Shown here piece by piece: positions 22,847 through 34,289 of a stretch of DNA of 64,000 nt (the stretch's first letter is position 1; each line of letters opens with the position of its first letter). The DNA lies in the NCBI GenBank assembly GCA_029449235.1, contig JANATG010000002.1, positions 744,001-808,000 of the forward strand, read 5' to 3'. A program made the position numbers and the translations under genes. This DNA is from Linnemannia schmuckeri. Taxonomy: Eukaryota > Mortierellomycota > Mortierellomycetes > Mortierellales > Mortierellaceae. The notes beneath the pieces are model-generated. The model was not told the origin of the DNA and ran no database searches. It worked only from the letters and a program-made list of their open reading frames with translations.

Positions 22847-25800
22847 CTCATACTATTCATCCAGGGGAAAGGGACAAGAGGGGAATGACTTCGACCATGG
22901 CCCATCACTCATCATCCATTCATATCACTCCTTCTTATCCGTAACGATCGATCGCAAACACAAAATAGCAGAGGGCCAACTGCCCATACACACACACTCC
23001 AACAGACAAAAATGATGCATACATATAGACAGACAGACAGACATGAACATTGGCATGACAACCAGGCACACTTCTCTCATAGACTAAAACTGCACCAGGC
23101 GACTTTTTTTATTTTTGTAGGAGCGCAATGTATTTATGCGCTCGTTCACAAACACACATACTCATTGAGCCAAAATGAATAAGAGAACGAGAGTGAGAGT
23201 GCTCGCAAGATAGAAAGAAGAAGACAACAACGACAAAAGAGATGCATGCCAGCAGTAGCATCAGACTTATCTCGCTCAATTGGCGTGCCCATGTATCCAC
23301 CTATGAGTACCCACACACATTCGGCCACTGTTTTGACTTTCAACCTATACGACCACTCCCTCGTAAAATTGCATTGCTCTCGTCTTCAAGTTGCAATGGC
23401 AAGGCAACCACAAACAACATCTCCCTCCTCTGTGGTTGTTGATGTCCGTTCTTTCCTCTGATCCTTCTGAGCCATCCCGGTTACTCACTCACTCATCCTC
23501 TTACCAGTACCCTTCGGTCCTTTTTTTTTGGCTTCCTACTCAGTCATCAGAAAAGTGCTCTCAATACAATACTCACGCTTGTTATTTGGGTGCGCAACTA
23601 ATTTACGTCCTTTTTCCAGCTAAAAAGAAAAAAGGACTCTTTTCTTGATTCAACCAACCCAAAAAAGCAAAGAGGAAGGGCTCTCGGAATTATTTTTTTT
23701 TTTTTTTTTTTTTTTTCTTTTTTGTCTTTCCACTTTGCCTTTTCGTCTATTTTTTGCTTTGCTTTTTTCTTTTTATTGCCTGGTACTTATTCACGAAAGG
23801 AGCAGAAAACGACTCAACAACAACCCCTTCCAAAGAGAAACAAGGGTGGTGATGGTGGTATCTGTCTCGTGCTTCTTTTTCGTACTCTCTCTCCTTCTCT
23901 CCTCCTATCTCTCTCTTGACCCCCACTTCTCTCTCAATCTCTCTTGTTCGTTTAATTATCAATTCGTTTTGATTCTTATTTCATTTTTGAACAGTAACAG
24001 AAAAAAAGAGCACCAAGAACCGTTTGGCTCTCTGTTGCATAGGTTGGTGGGGGATAGGAGAGGAAAGGAAAGGAAATGAGATGCGGGGATGAAGAGGATA
24101 AGATGGAGGAGAGAGTGTAAAGGAAGAACTCCACTATCAAATGATCACCTCTCAATCAATGAATTCGATCAGATATTGATATCTCTCGCACTCTATTCCG
24201 AGGTGATTAAAGGTCTGTCTGATCGTTTCATTTGCTCATGCATGGTGTGTTGGAACCAGGATGGAGCTAGCGACGTTATTAGACGACGAATAGGAGAGTT
24301 GGCCAAAAATAGGGAATCATTGTTGCTAAGTCTGTGATGGGACAAAAAACTATTTCTTATTATTAAAAAGGGGCCAGGAAACAAGATCAATTCCCAGGGT
24401 TCCGGTTGACAAAGGTACAACATTGATCGCTCCTATGGCTATCTGTGAATTCATATAGTCCGTGTGCCATGGATGGACATGGACCATGGGTCAAGTGCAA
24501 CAATGAACGGGTTAAATTGAAATTGAACTCGAATCGAATCGTGACCCTAGTATATCCACACCCATAGACACACACACCGTCCGTCGGACATCGGACAATA
24601 AGAATGAAAGTGCTGAAAAAACGTGGATGATCACACTTTTTTTTTTCTAACCCTTGGATACAAAACAACAGAGGGTGGCTAAACTTTGGGTAACACCAAG
24701 CATACAAGGCCATTCAACCAACGCAGTACACATACAGGAACAGATGAACCTCGATAGCAGTGGCCACATCCGCCTCACCGTCCACACGTGTGAAAAAAGG
24801 GGGCCACATGGATAAGATTCAAAAAGGCGAGGGAGTAAAGGGTAATGATCATACACAGGCCATACATACACACTCCCACTGACACACAACCACCTCCTTG
24901 TTTTGCTTTGTTTTGGTTTTTGGGGTTGGTCGCCAGTTTTAAAAAGCTCCTTTTTGCGTCCTGAACCTTCCTTAACCTCCTTTATTTCCTCAGCAGACAG
25001 GAGGTTTTGTCATCAACTCCATGAATTTTCTCACACACTTTTCGACGTTGTATTTGTTGGACCTGACGGAATCTAGGTCTGGACCTAAATTCGAACGTGC
25101 GTGCCTGGCGGCCATTTGGTCGTTTGAGTCCTCGACGCCATTTCATGTTACGGGGCCTTGACTTTTTGCCTCAATCTTGACCCTGAACTGCGAAAGTGGC
25201 TACTATAGTCGTTGTGTTTATTACGGCCTGAGTCCTTCTTTTCAGGTGAACCCCCCCTCCCTCCCTCCTCTCCCAAATGAATGATGCTACATACTGCAGC
25301 AAGGTAATATGCTCATAGCCCTTCTAACAAGGACAACCATAAAGATAAAGAAGAAAAAAAAATCAGGGACCATGATCTTTTCTTACTGGAAGAAGCCACA
25401 AAAAGAACGACGTGCTCTATTTCTGTCTTTGGCAGAATGGATAATGGCTAATTCCACCATGCACCAACCATTCATATCTACTTTATCCTTGTCATCCTTT
25501 ACGGCACTAGTCCCGAGTTCTTGGCAGGCAGGAAGGGAGTCAAGCAGGCGTTACCCGTGTCATTACTGCTGAAAGAGCCCTTTTCCATGAAAGAAAGAAA
25601 ATAGAGGAGCAAGTAGCTTGATGTGAGCGAAAATAGCCTGCTCGATATAGAGTGGTTAAAAGTGGTACATGCGGTGGAGCATCAGCACAAGCCCTCAGAA
25701 AAATCCCTTGACCTTTGGGGCTCTGCACTGCTTGGTGCTGCTGCTCTCAACTTCTTTTCTTTGGATTTCTTTCTTTTACTGAATGACTGTCATTGAAAAC

Positions 25801-27529
25801 AAACAAAGAGGGAGGGAGACCAACCCAAGGACCATGGTAAATTGGCATTGGGCATTTTGTACGCTCACACGTCAAAGAAGTGGTTGTGTTGCGTGTATTT
25901 TTTTCTTTGTTTGTTTGAGGGGTGATATATTGGCCATGTCCCAACCATCCCACCTGTTTTCCTTATCCCTTTTGCACTGGGATCAGTTGCTGACTGGTTA
26001 AAAAGAAATAAAAAAAGTGGCCCTACCTCTTTCATCAGCACCATTAATCGGTGTCCAATGATACACCTCCCTCTCCCCTGGATAAAATTGTGCCTGGCAA
26101 ACAGTCCCTAACTAGCTGACGGCGCCTCCCTTCTGATTGGTTGGATTCCATTTACCCTTCCGTGCGCTACTTATTCCTTGATGCGGCCTCCTTCCTTTTT
26201 TTATTATGTCACAGACAGTCAGGTCCTTCCCATTAGCCAATGAGATGACGACCATGGCACGGCATGGGTTCACTCCATTCAGCGCCATCAGGTACTCACA
26301 TCGTCTGTTTTTAAAGTTGAACATGGCTTGACCTTCCTTCCTTTCTGGCTTCCTTGGTCTGTCCCTCATTTTTTTTTTTTTGTTTGTTGACTTGGGTCCG
26401 TCCATCCTCCGTCCCTCAATCAATTGGGCGTTCCCTGCTTCCTCTCTCCCTAGTGCCCCTCCACAGCGTCATTGACGATTTGTTTGTTTGTTTTGGACAA
26501 CATCATCAATTGTTTATTTGTTTTGATTTCCCTCAACTATGTGTGCATCCCACATTTTCACTTTCCCCCTTCCTTCCTTCCTTTTCGCCCTTCACTCGTT
26601 TTGCCCCTCCTTTTTTTGCCTTTAATCTTTTGAGGTGACTTGCTTACTTTGGACACAGAGGGAGCGAGGGAGAGAAAGAAGGAGAGAAGAGAAGAGGGGG
26701 GGAGGAAAGAATCCCTTCCCCCTTCCTTCCTTCCCAAACTTCCTTGGCCTGGACAGTTTGACAACTTGCGACCTCATTCATTCCATCAACATCATTCATT
26801 AACTCATTGCAATTCACAAATAAAGAACTTCTAAGATAACACTTAAACGATGGCTGAGATAGAAATGTGGGTGATAGGTAAGGGGATGATGACAAGGAAA
26901 CAATTGAGACTGTGTGAACCCACTGAGTGGGTCGCCGAATGGCTGTGTGTGTATCCTCAATTGTTAAACAGGCAAGTCCATCTCGGACAAGTCATATTTA
27001 GAGGAGAGAGGGGTGTGTTGTTGGATGACGATTGATTGAGCGTGGTAGAGGGAAGGAAGAAGCATAAAGAGTGCGGAAGAGTGGTGAAGTGAAGGGTAGG
27101 AGAGAAGGGAGGAAGAGAAGAGAAGAAGAGGAAGAAGGGTGATGAAGATGGATAATGATAGTTCGTAGAAGAGATGAAGGAAAGGAGGTTGAGTTTGTTA
27201 TCAATGGAGAAAAGAAGAGAGTATGTGTGCAAGTGTATGTGTGTGAACTGAGTGGCTACAAGGGGGAAGAGGGAGAATGGGAAGAGGGCAAAGGCGGGCA
27301 GCGACAGCAGGGGCAAAGCAATATAAGCAAAGAGATAGATAGATACACAAGAGACAGGGTGGGTAGGGTAAGAGAGTCGCACAAAGGGAAACAAAGAGGG
27401 AAGGGAAAGAGAGTAGAGGAGAGAAAAGAGGAATAAGAGAGAAGAGAAGGCCGGGTCAAATGCAAGGCGGCCAGCCGGGTACACACACACACACCTGTGT
27501 GCTCTGCTCTTGTCTTGAATCACTCCACC

Positions 27530-27557
27530 TTTTTTTTTTTTTTTTTTTTTTTTTTTT
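27530..27557. repeat. poly(T) tract, 28 nt
   Basis: Homopolymer downstream of an AC dinucleotide run (27480-27494) in the upstream flank of the Ser-rich protein gene. Confidence 0.95.
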
Positions 27558-28188
27558 GGCTCCCTTTCCCAGTGATGTGTGTGTGATGTTTGTGATAGTG
27601 CGTGCTGCCAGCCAGCCATCATCACACTCCGAAAGCAAGCCAAGGCAAGCACTCGTCCATCCCATCCACCACCACACTCTCGCTCCCTTCTACTTCAGTC
27701 AGTCAGACACTCCAGCGCCAGCCAATGACAGCACAACCAATCTTCTACCTCAGCTCAACAACAACAAAGAAGAAAAAAAGTCCTTGACTTGTTCTTCCTC
27801 CTTATCCTCTTATTCCTTCCCTTTCCCTCCCCTTCCCTTTCTCTCTTTCTTCTCCTCTCTTTTGTTTTCATCCCTAAACAAAACAATCAACCCGCACCTT
27901 GCCTTGTGGTTGCCCTAATCCTCATCGACTCCTCCTTTCTTCTTCCTCCTCCTCTCCTCCGGACAACCGCCACCCTCATAACCTTCCTTCTCTCACATCT
28001 ATCTTCTCCACTCTACACTCACCCTCTGACGACAGCAATAACAGGCACCCACAACTGCATCTCCCCTGAATCGACTTGCGCCTGCTCCCACGCTTGCTTG
28101 ACCTCGAACCCAATCACATACACAAGTCCTTCCTTCTTTCTCTTCATACCTGCCTACCCTCCCTTCGCTACCCTCACTCTCTACAACT

Positions 28189-29133
28189 ATGGCAAAGAAG
28201 AGAACTACCACAAGAAAGGCAAGGCAGGCTGCCCACTCCGGCAACTCTGACAACCATCCCTACCGTCATAACAGCAAGCATATTTCCGCCTCTCCCTCCG
28301 TCGCCTCCTCGCCGTCTCCACAACCGCACGACCTCGTCCAGCGCCGGCGTAAGGGAATCCCCGTCCGCTCGCCCTCCCAAGGTGATCCCTCTAAGGGCAT
28401 CGTCTTTGCCTTCCGCATCCAGCCCGACTCTGATCTCTCCATGGCCGTCGACATTCTCAGTTATGACCAGGTCTCAGAGGAGCCAGAGTCTTCTTCCACC
28501 TCTCAGTCAGAAGATTCCTCTGCTACAACATCAAAAGCCATCACAGAAGCAGCACTAGCACCATCAATAGCCTCCTCGACAGCAGTAGTAGCACCCGCCG
28601 GCTCTGTCACCTCCAGCCGTGAGGAATTCTCCCTCTCTCAGTCCTCTCAGCTCAAGCTTGCCGGAGAAAAGTGGTCCAGTGACCCCAGCTCATACCTCAG
28701 CAACAACGTTGTCGACCTGACCCGCAATGTCCTTATCCTCCACGCCCGCAAGCCTCAAGACACCACAGGAACATCAACGACAGCATCGTCGTCGTCACCT
28801 CACCCATACAGCCGTTCAGCCGTCCCCTCAAGGTCATCGTCCATGTCGCTTCCATCGACTCCCCCTCTGACTGATTCCAGTTCCTACTCGTCTGCTTCCT
28901 CGTCGCCCTCCAGTTCGCCAAGTTCTCCAACGCTACAGCCCTTTGAGGCAGGAGTAGTAGGAAGCGAAAAGGAAAAGAACAATTCGTTCCCAGACCAGCT
29001 CTCATCTGCGCTGCCGCTGTCACTACCCCTGCCAGCCCCCATGGTGACGGACCTCAAGTCGCAGCCTCCTCGTATGCTCCGTGTGCGAGGATTGGGGAAT
29101 GGAGCAAGGCGGATGCAGGTCTTTGTTGTATAA
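28189..29133 (+). CDS. hypothetical Ser-rich protein, basic N-terminus
   Basis: Unrecognised 314-aa single-exon protein. It begins MAKKRTTTRKARQAA, a basic segment that could be a nuclear-localisation or nucleic-acid-binding tail. Possibly ordered patches are SKGIVFAFRIQPDSDL and SNNVVDLTRNVLILHARK, separated by long Ser/Thr/Pro runs (notably residues about 185-245), and a basic end rich in Arg (PRMLRVRGLGNGARRM). No membrane segment or catalytic motif is visible. The pyrimidine-rich leader immediately upstream and an AATAAA some 160 bp after the stop support a transcribed gene. It may be a fast-evolving regulatory protein; no function is assigned. Confidence 0.6.
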   Translation: MAKKRTTTRKARQAAHSGNSDNHPYRHNSKHISASPSVASSPSPQPHDLVQRRRKGIPVRSPSQGDPSKGIVFAFRIQPDSDLSMAVDILSYDQVSEEPESSSTSQSEDSSATTSKAITEAALAPSIASSTAVVAPAGSVTSSREEFSLSQSSQLKLAGEKWSSDPSSYLSNNVVDLTRNVLILHARKPQDTTGTSTTASSSSPHPYSRSAVPSRSSSMSLPSTPPLTDSSSYSSASSSPSSSPSSPTLQPFEAGVVGSEKEKNNSFPDQLSSALPLSLPLPAPMVTDLKSQPPRMLRVRGLGNGARRMQVFVV

Positions 29134-30392
29134 GACTAGCGAGGGAGGGAGGGACGTCCAGGGTGGACAGTATTAGGGTTATTTGAGGAGTTTGAGGTCA
29201 TTGGAATCGTTTTTTTTTTCGTTGTTGCGCATGGGTTTGGTTTGGTCTAAAGGTTTCGTCTCTTGGTTGTCTCTGGTTGTTGAAGTTGAATAAATGAAAA
29301 AGCAGTCCTTTTTTTGTACATAAATTTCTAATTTCTGTATCTATATACGTATCTTTTTTTTCAATCTGTGTTCTCAACGCCGTGCTTTGTTGGTCATTGG
29401 ACAATTGACAGCAACCATGATCGTATGTCAACAGCGTGTGTGCTTTGCCAGCCAGGACGATAGCCCAGTCAATGAACAGGATGCACCGCACATGGTTCGT
29501 GCTGCTGCATATTTCATATCTGCTGTTCTACTCTTGGGCCTTCATGTCGGCGTTCCTTTTTCCTTGCCTACAGCCCGTATCCGTCGTCGCTCTTCATGCA
29601 GTTACTTCATCGTTCGGTTGAATTTCTTCCTCTCCTTGATCCATCCTATCTTTCAGCCTCTCTCCCTCCCCTACCCCAATCCCTTTTGTACCATTGAAGT
29701 ATGAGCATAGGCATGGCATTGGCGCTGACCGTTTGCTTTGGAGTTACAGTGAACTTGATCTTCTCCCATTGTGCTATATCTCCATGCATGCCGATACCCT
29801 TGTGGAAAGAGAGCGACGGACTTTCATCCCCTCCCCTATCCCTACTTACTCTACTCATCCCATCCCATTCGTGCCGCGGACATGTCTCAATGCAGAGCCC
29901 AAATTTTTCATTCTCTCGATTTTCAGGGCTTATCTCGACATCGACACAGGTAATAACCTTGGCTGACTTTTCTTATTTCCTTTTTTCCCCCTTCTCTTTC
30001 CACACATGTTGTTTTTCACAAGCAAACATGTCTCTCTCGGCTCCCGCTCAGGCCCTGTCACTCTGTTTGTTTCTTTTTCTCTTCTTTTCTCCCTAAAAAT
30101 ACCCTCCCGCATTTATGAACATCGCCTTTTTTTTTCTTCTTCTTTTTCTTCCTTTCATCCTTCTTCACTTCTTTCCTCTATTATTTCCCTTCTTTCCTAT
30201 ATAACTTCCCAACCACCACTACTCCTCCTCCTCCTCCCGCCCCTTTTTTTCAAGTAGATCTAGACGGATCGGTTCAAATCCAATCACTCTCCCCTCCCCT
30301 TTTCTCTCTTTGTTCCATACTCCAAGACCCATTTTTATCTCACCACTGACACCAAACAAAAAAAAAAAAGGACCTAAATTGATCCCACCACC
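29134..30392. other. intergenic, with possible gene remnants
   Basis: 3' flank of the Ser-rich gene and pyrimidine-rich leader of the lipase gene (30.0-30.39 kb). Short frames on both strands at 29.4-29.9 kb have some protein-like character, including a minus-strand patch with IKFTVTPK near 29.72-29.80 kb, but none extends into a gene. Confidence 0.45.
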
Positions 30393-31632
30393 ATGACACA
30401 AGAAGAACCCAACAATATCCATGACCACGATACTTCCCTGCCCTCGCCAGCAGTGAACCTCGCTGTCCGCGGAAACACCTTCCCCCTCGACGCATCCTCC
30501 CAAGAAGCCCGGAAACTGAAACAAGCTCGTCGACAACAGTCCGCGCCTCCCAAACGACCCGTCAACCGTCGCCATCTTGACGAATTTGCTGCTCGTCATA
30601 ATAGGCAGCCTTGTCCTGCTGATCATATCACCCATCACCACCATCCCCAGGAACCTCAGGAGAAGACAGACCAGAAAGATGATCATCCCACAACACCAGA
30701 AGAACCCAATTCGTCAGAGCCGCCCAAGAAATCGCCCACGAAACGACTCAAGGAACCGCTCTCCATCCGTCCAAAAAGCCTCACCAGCTTTCTAACAGAT
30801 GGGCTTCGACTATACATTTCCAACCTCAAGAACCCGGAGCAGATCCCGGGGACGGATTGGTTTAGTCGAGTGTATGCGATGGGGTTGTTGCCGGTGTTGG
30901 TTGTTAGTATGGCGATTGTTCAAGGTGGGATTGGGTTGTTGGTGGCTCTGATTACGTATACGGAGGTTGGAAAGAGCGTTTATAGAAAGTTTTTTGATAA
31001 CGAGATTGCGCTCTTTGATGATTCTGGTAGGTTGCCTTGGGATGGTTATTGTGGTTGCTTTTGTTGTGTACGTGCGTGCTCAGCGATCGGGGGTGGTGCA
31101 AGGGGTGAGGGATGATGGAAGGGGAGGATCTGGGGCGTATGTGTCTTCCCTCAGTTGCACAACCCCCCCCCCCCCCCCCTCCTCCATTTCTAACGGCATC
31201 CTCCTCTTACTGCTCTTACCTCCCATGCCTCAGATTACATTGACCCAGAAGGAACAGACGAAGCAATCCGCCAACTATCCTCCCGAACCCCGCACCCAAC
31301 CACCCACTTCTCCTACCATATCGCCAACCTCCTCCTCATCATGTCCTCTATGGCCTACCAACGCGACGAAAAACTCGTCGCTGAAGCCTCAAAAATCATG
31401 CTCGATGTCACCACCGACAAACAACGGGATCACGCCGCCCAACTGTTGCAGGAATCGGAGAAAGAGATTGATGAGAGGGCGACGAAGGAGTTTGGGATGC
31501 GGTTTGTGGGGATTAGTGAGTTGAAGACTTTGGGGGGTCCCTTTGCCGGGTTGTTTTATGACGATGATTCGATTGTGCTGGTTTTCAAGGGAACGTCGGT
31601 CCTTGCTTTTAGTAGGTTATTTTACTTTGCTC

Positions 31633-31691
<59 letters not shown>

Positions 31692-33503
31692 GTATGCTTG
31701 CTGATTGTTGCGGGTAGGAATGTCGAACAAGGAAGGAAGGAGGGGGGCTCTCATGCAATTTTATCATTTTGCCGGGCTGAATCATACTAACAACCTTGCG
31801 TCTGTTTACTCATTGTCTCATCCCTTCCCATCCAACTCCTCGACCCCACGTGCATTTTAGACGAGTACCTGATCGATGTCACCATCCAAAGAGTCGATGC
31901 CAGCGAATATCTCTACGGGGAGGTCCACAAGGGCTTCTACGAATGTCTCTTCCCTGACGCTAAACCCGAGATGTTTGACAACCAGACCTATGACCGTACC
32001 AACCCCTTCAACACCATCATGGAGACCATCTTTGAAGTCGCCAAGGCTGCTAAGGAGAAGACGGGCAAGCCGGTAAACTTATGGTTGACAGGACATTCGC
32101 TTGGTGGAGCGTTGGCGGCGCTTGTGATGGGAAGGTTACAGATGCCTGTGCAGGAGGCTGATCCACTTTTGAGGCCGGATGATGATGGAGAGGATGAGTA
32201 TGATGAGCGTGGACATCGGATGCATAAGTCGAAGATGGCAGCTCCTACAGCCGGTAGTGTCAATGGTACGGAGGGTGAAGGCGGGAAGAGGACGGTGCTT
32301 GCAGAGATGTTGGCTAGGTACAGCGACGACCCAGAATTGATTGTTCTAAGGGATTGTTACAGTGTTGCGAGTCCCAAGATTGGTGATTCGACGTTTGCGA
32401 ACGAGTTTGCCAAGCACCAGCTCAACTTTTGTAAAGCCAGTCCGTACAAGTCTGTCTACTGGCGTATTGTCGCTAACGAGGATATTGGTAAGTGAAAAAT
32501 GCAGGATGTCAGAGGCGAAAGCAGTTATTTGCAACCGTGATTTTGTTTCATTAGGCAAATAGCTCTACACCACCTAACCCATCTTTTCTCTCTCCTCTGT
32601 CCCTAATACGCAATAGTACCCCGCCTACCACCAGCAGGAAGTGTCGACCCCAACGACGACCGCATATTCCCCCCACCCTGCATCCACTGCTTCAAAACTC
32701 CACAGGAATGGCTCAAAGAAGAACAAGAAGAAGACCAACAACAGGGTGTCCATCCCGGCTCCCACGCCGTTAAAGAACAACCCCCCAAACACCTCCACTC
32801 CTTGCTGGATTATCAACATGTGGGCCAGTTGGTGAAGGTGTTTAATGCGAAGAGGATCCCTGTGGTGAGGCCGTCGGCGTTTGAGGCGGATTTGTCGCAA
32901 GGGGTGTTGAGGACGAAGCGGGAGATGCAGATGTTGTTGAGCAAGCTGGGGAAAGTCGCAGGGGTTTGGAGGGCTCAGAGTGCGAAGGCTACGGCTGAGT
33001 ATGCGAGGAAGCATCCTACAGGAACCGTTACATCGGATAAGGACCAGGAACAGCTGTCACAGGAGAAGAGCAAGAAGGACGTCTCTAAAGCCGATAAGTC
33101 CAAGACCCCTGTCGAACTGGACGCCGAAGCAGTAGATGTACTGGAACGCGCAAAAGCAGCCAAGCAAATCACAGACGACGTTGCTAAAGCCAAAGAACTC
33201 TACGACATTGACGAACTTTCTCGACTCCGCCAACCGGGTCGCCTCGAGTCTCTCCTCCTCAAGATCCCGAGTTTGCTGTCGCATGCCCCCGCCGCATATC
33301 AAAGGGATTTGGTCAGGGGACGGTTTTATTTTGTGAGTTTCCCTGGACCATTGTTTGAGAAGCGGGTTGTGGGGTGGTTGGATTCGATGGAGAAGGAGAA
33401 GGAGATTGAAGCTATGAGGATCCAGGCGGGGGATTCTGGACATGTTTCTGAGGATGATGAAGGGAACGGTGGGGTTGTCACAGGTCAATTGGTAGATATC
33501 TAG
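30393..33503 (+). CDS. class 3 lipase, membrane-anchored
   Basis: Lipase of the fungal class 3 (Rhizomucor-type) alpha/beta-hydrolase family, expected to hydrolyse acylglycerols. Four exons, 30393-31026, 31234-31611, 31861-32487 and 32617-33503, give 841 aa. Residues 1-155 are hydrophilic and disordered (Pro/His/Glu-rich). A hydrophobic stretch at about 168-198 (GLLPVLVVSMAIVQGG) is a likely membrane anchor. The catalytic domain includes IVLVFKGTS, the nucleophile elbow TGHSLGG (Ser about 417), YSVASPKIGDSTFANEF, Asp about 545 in NEDIVPRLPP and His about 614 in YQHVGQL; the triad looks complete. An acidic insert follows the elbow (about 430-475). The C-terminal 200 residues are charged and helical. 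Intron 1 contains a 17-nt poly(C), intron 2 a TTG microsatellite. Membrane location is inferred. Confidence 0.9.
31163..31179. repeat. poly(C) tract, 17 nt
   Basis: Homopolymer inside intron 1 of the lipase gene. Confidence 0.95.
31633..31690. repeat. (TTG)n microsatellite
   Basis: About 19 perfect trinucleotide units inside intron 2 of the lipase gene, a likely length-polymorphic marker. Confidence 0.95.
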
Positions 33504-33580
33504 GTGTAGTAGGCACATGACTCTTTTTTTGTCTGTGTCCTGTTTGTATTTTAATGAACCGCACGTCAACTTAAAAATAA

Positions 33581-33970
33581 ATGCAAAACGGTGCCTGGAA
33601 TCGGTTTACTGATGTCAATGAATCGCGTCCAAAGAACATCGGCGATTTCTATCATGACGATCGAGTTGTCCATCAGAATTTCGCACAGACGCTGAACAAG
33701 TCCGAAGGCCGCCCATCAAGGAATTGCAGACGTTCAATGCAAACAATGACATGCTTTTCGACTTCGGTCGCGGTGTACCGTCGGACTATTATCAAGCAAT
33801 GGACTGGTATATGAAAGGTGCCAAGCAAGGACACGCGAAATCGCAACAGAACATTGGTCCTCCCTGCAAGAATGATTAGCGTGTTCCCAAGGACTATGGA
33901 AAGGCCAGAGAGCGGCTTCAAAAGGCTGCCGATCAAGGGTTCGAGAGCGTCAAGGAAGTGTTGAGGTGAC
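33581..33970 (+). pseudogene. Sel1-repeat protein remnant
   Basis: Two or more Sel1-like (TPR-related) repeats are readable but broken. A first frame from 33581 contains IGDFYHDDRVVHQNFAQ. The reading then moves to a different frame near 33735, where GRGVPSDYYQAMDWYMKGAK and VPKDYGKARERLQKAADQG follow. A TAG at 33877-33879 sits inside the second repeat and a TGA closes the frame near 33969. Sel1-repeat proteins are normally scaffolds with many units; only a fragment remains. It has no initiator context, starts 77 bp after the lipase stop, and adjoins the Crinkler remnant. Confidence 0.75.
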
Positions 33971-34289
33971 TGAAGAAAAGCGGTTTTGCTAATTAACTGG
34001 AGTAAGCAAATATTCGATATGAGAGACCAAGAAAATAGAACGATGAAAAACTGCTTGAAATTAATTGTTTTGTTTACGCTCGCATGCTCTCCCTTTGTTT
34101 CCCACACCTATCCTCTCCTTTTTGTCACCATTTTCACACCTTCATCACCCTCACCACCACTCGCGCCCTTTCTCTTTTTCTTTTTCTCTTAATCTTTCAC
34201 CTTCTTTCACCTTTTTTCTTTTTTTCTTTTCTTTCACATTTCGCGTCCTTTGTAGCTCACCTTTCTTTTCTTTTGATACTTACAACACC

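Larger units (their letters stand above)
21496..28188. other. 6.7-kb gene-poor, composition-biased region
   Basis: Spans the divergent 5' flanks of the kinase (-) and the Ser-rich protein gene (+). From 21.5 to 22.5 kb the + strand is almost all purine. CATT repeats, AC/GA dinucleotides, TTCC runs (26.55-26.75 kb) and several poly(T/A) tracts follow. From 27.6 to 28.19 kb DNA is pyrimidine-rich with ACC/CTC words, as in leaders of this genome. Frames seen here are simple-sequence products. No tRNA B-box was found. Confidence 0.5.

Noticed and set aside
24387..24889. Minus-strand frames with Cys/Tyr-rich peptides
   Set aside because: No motif or splice structure; composition matches neighbouring non-coding DNA.
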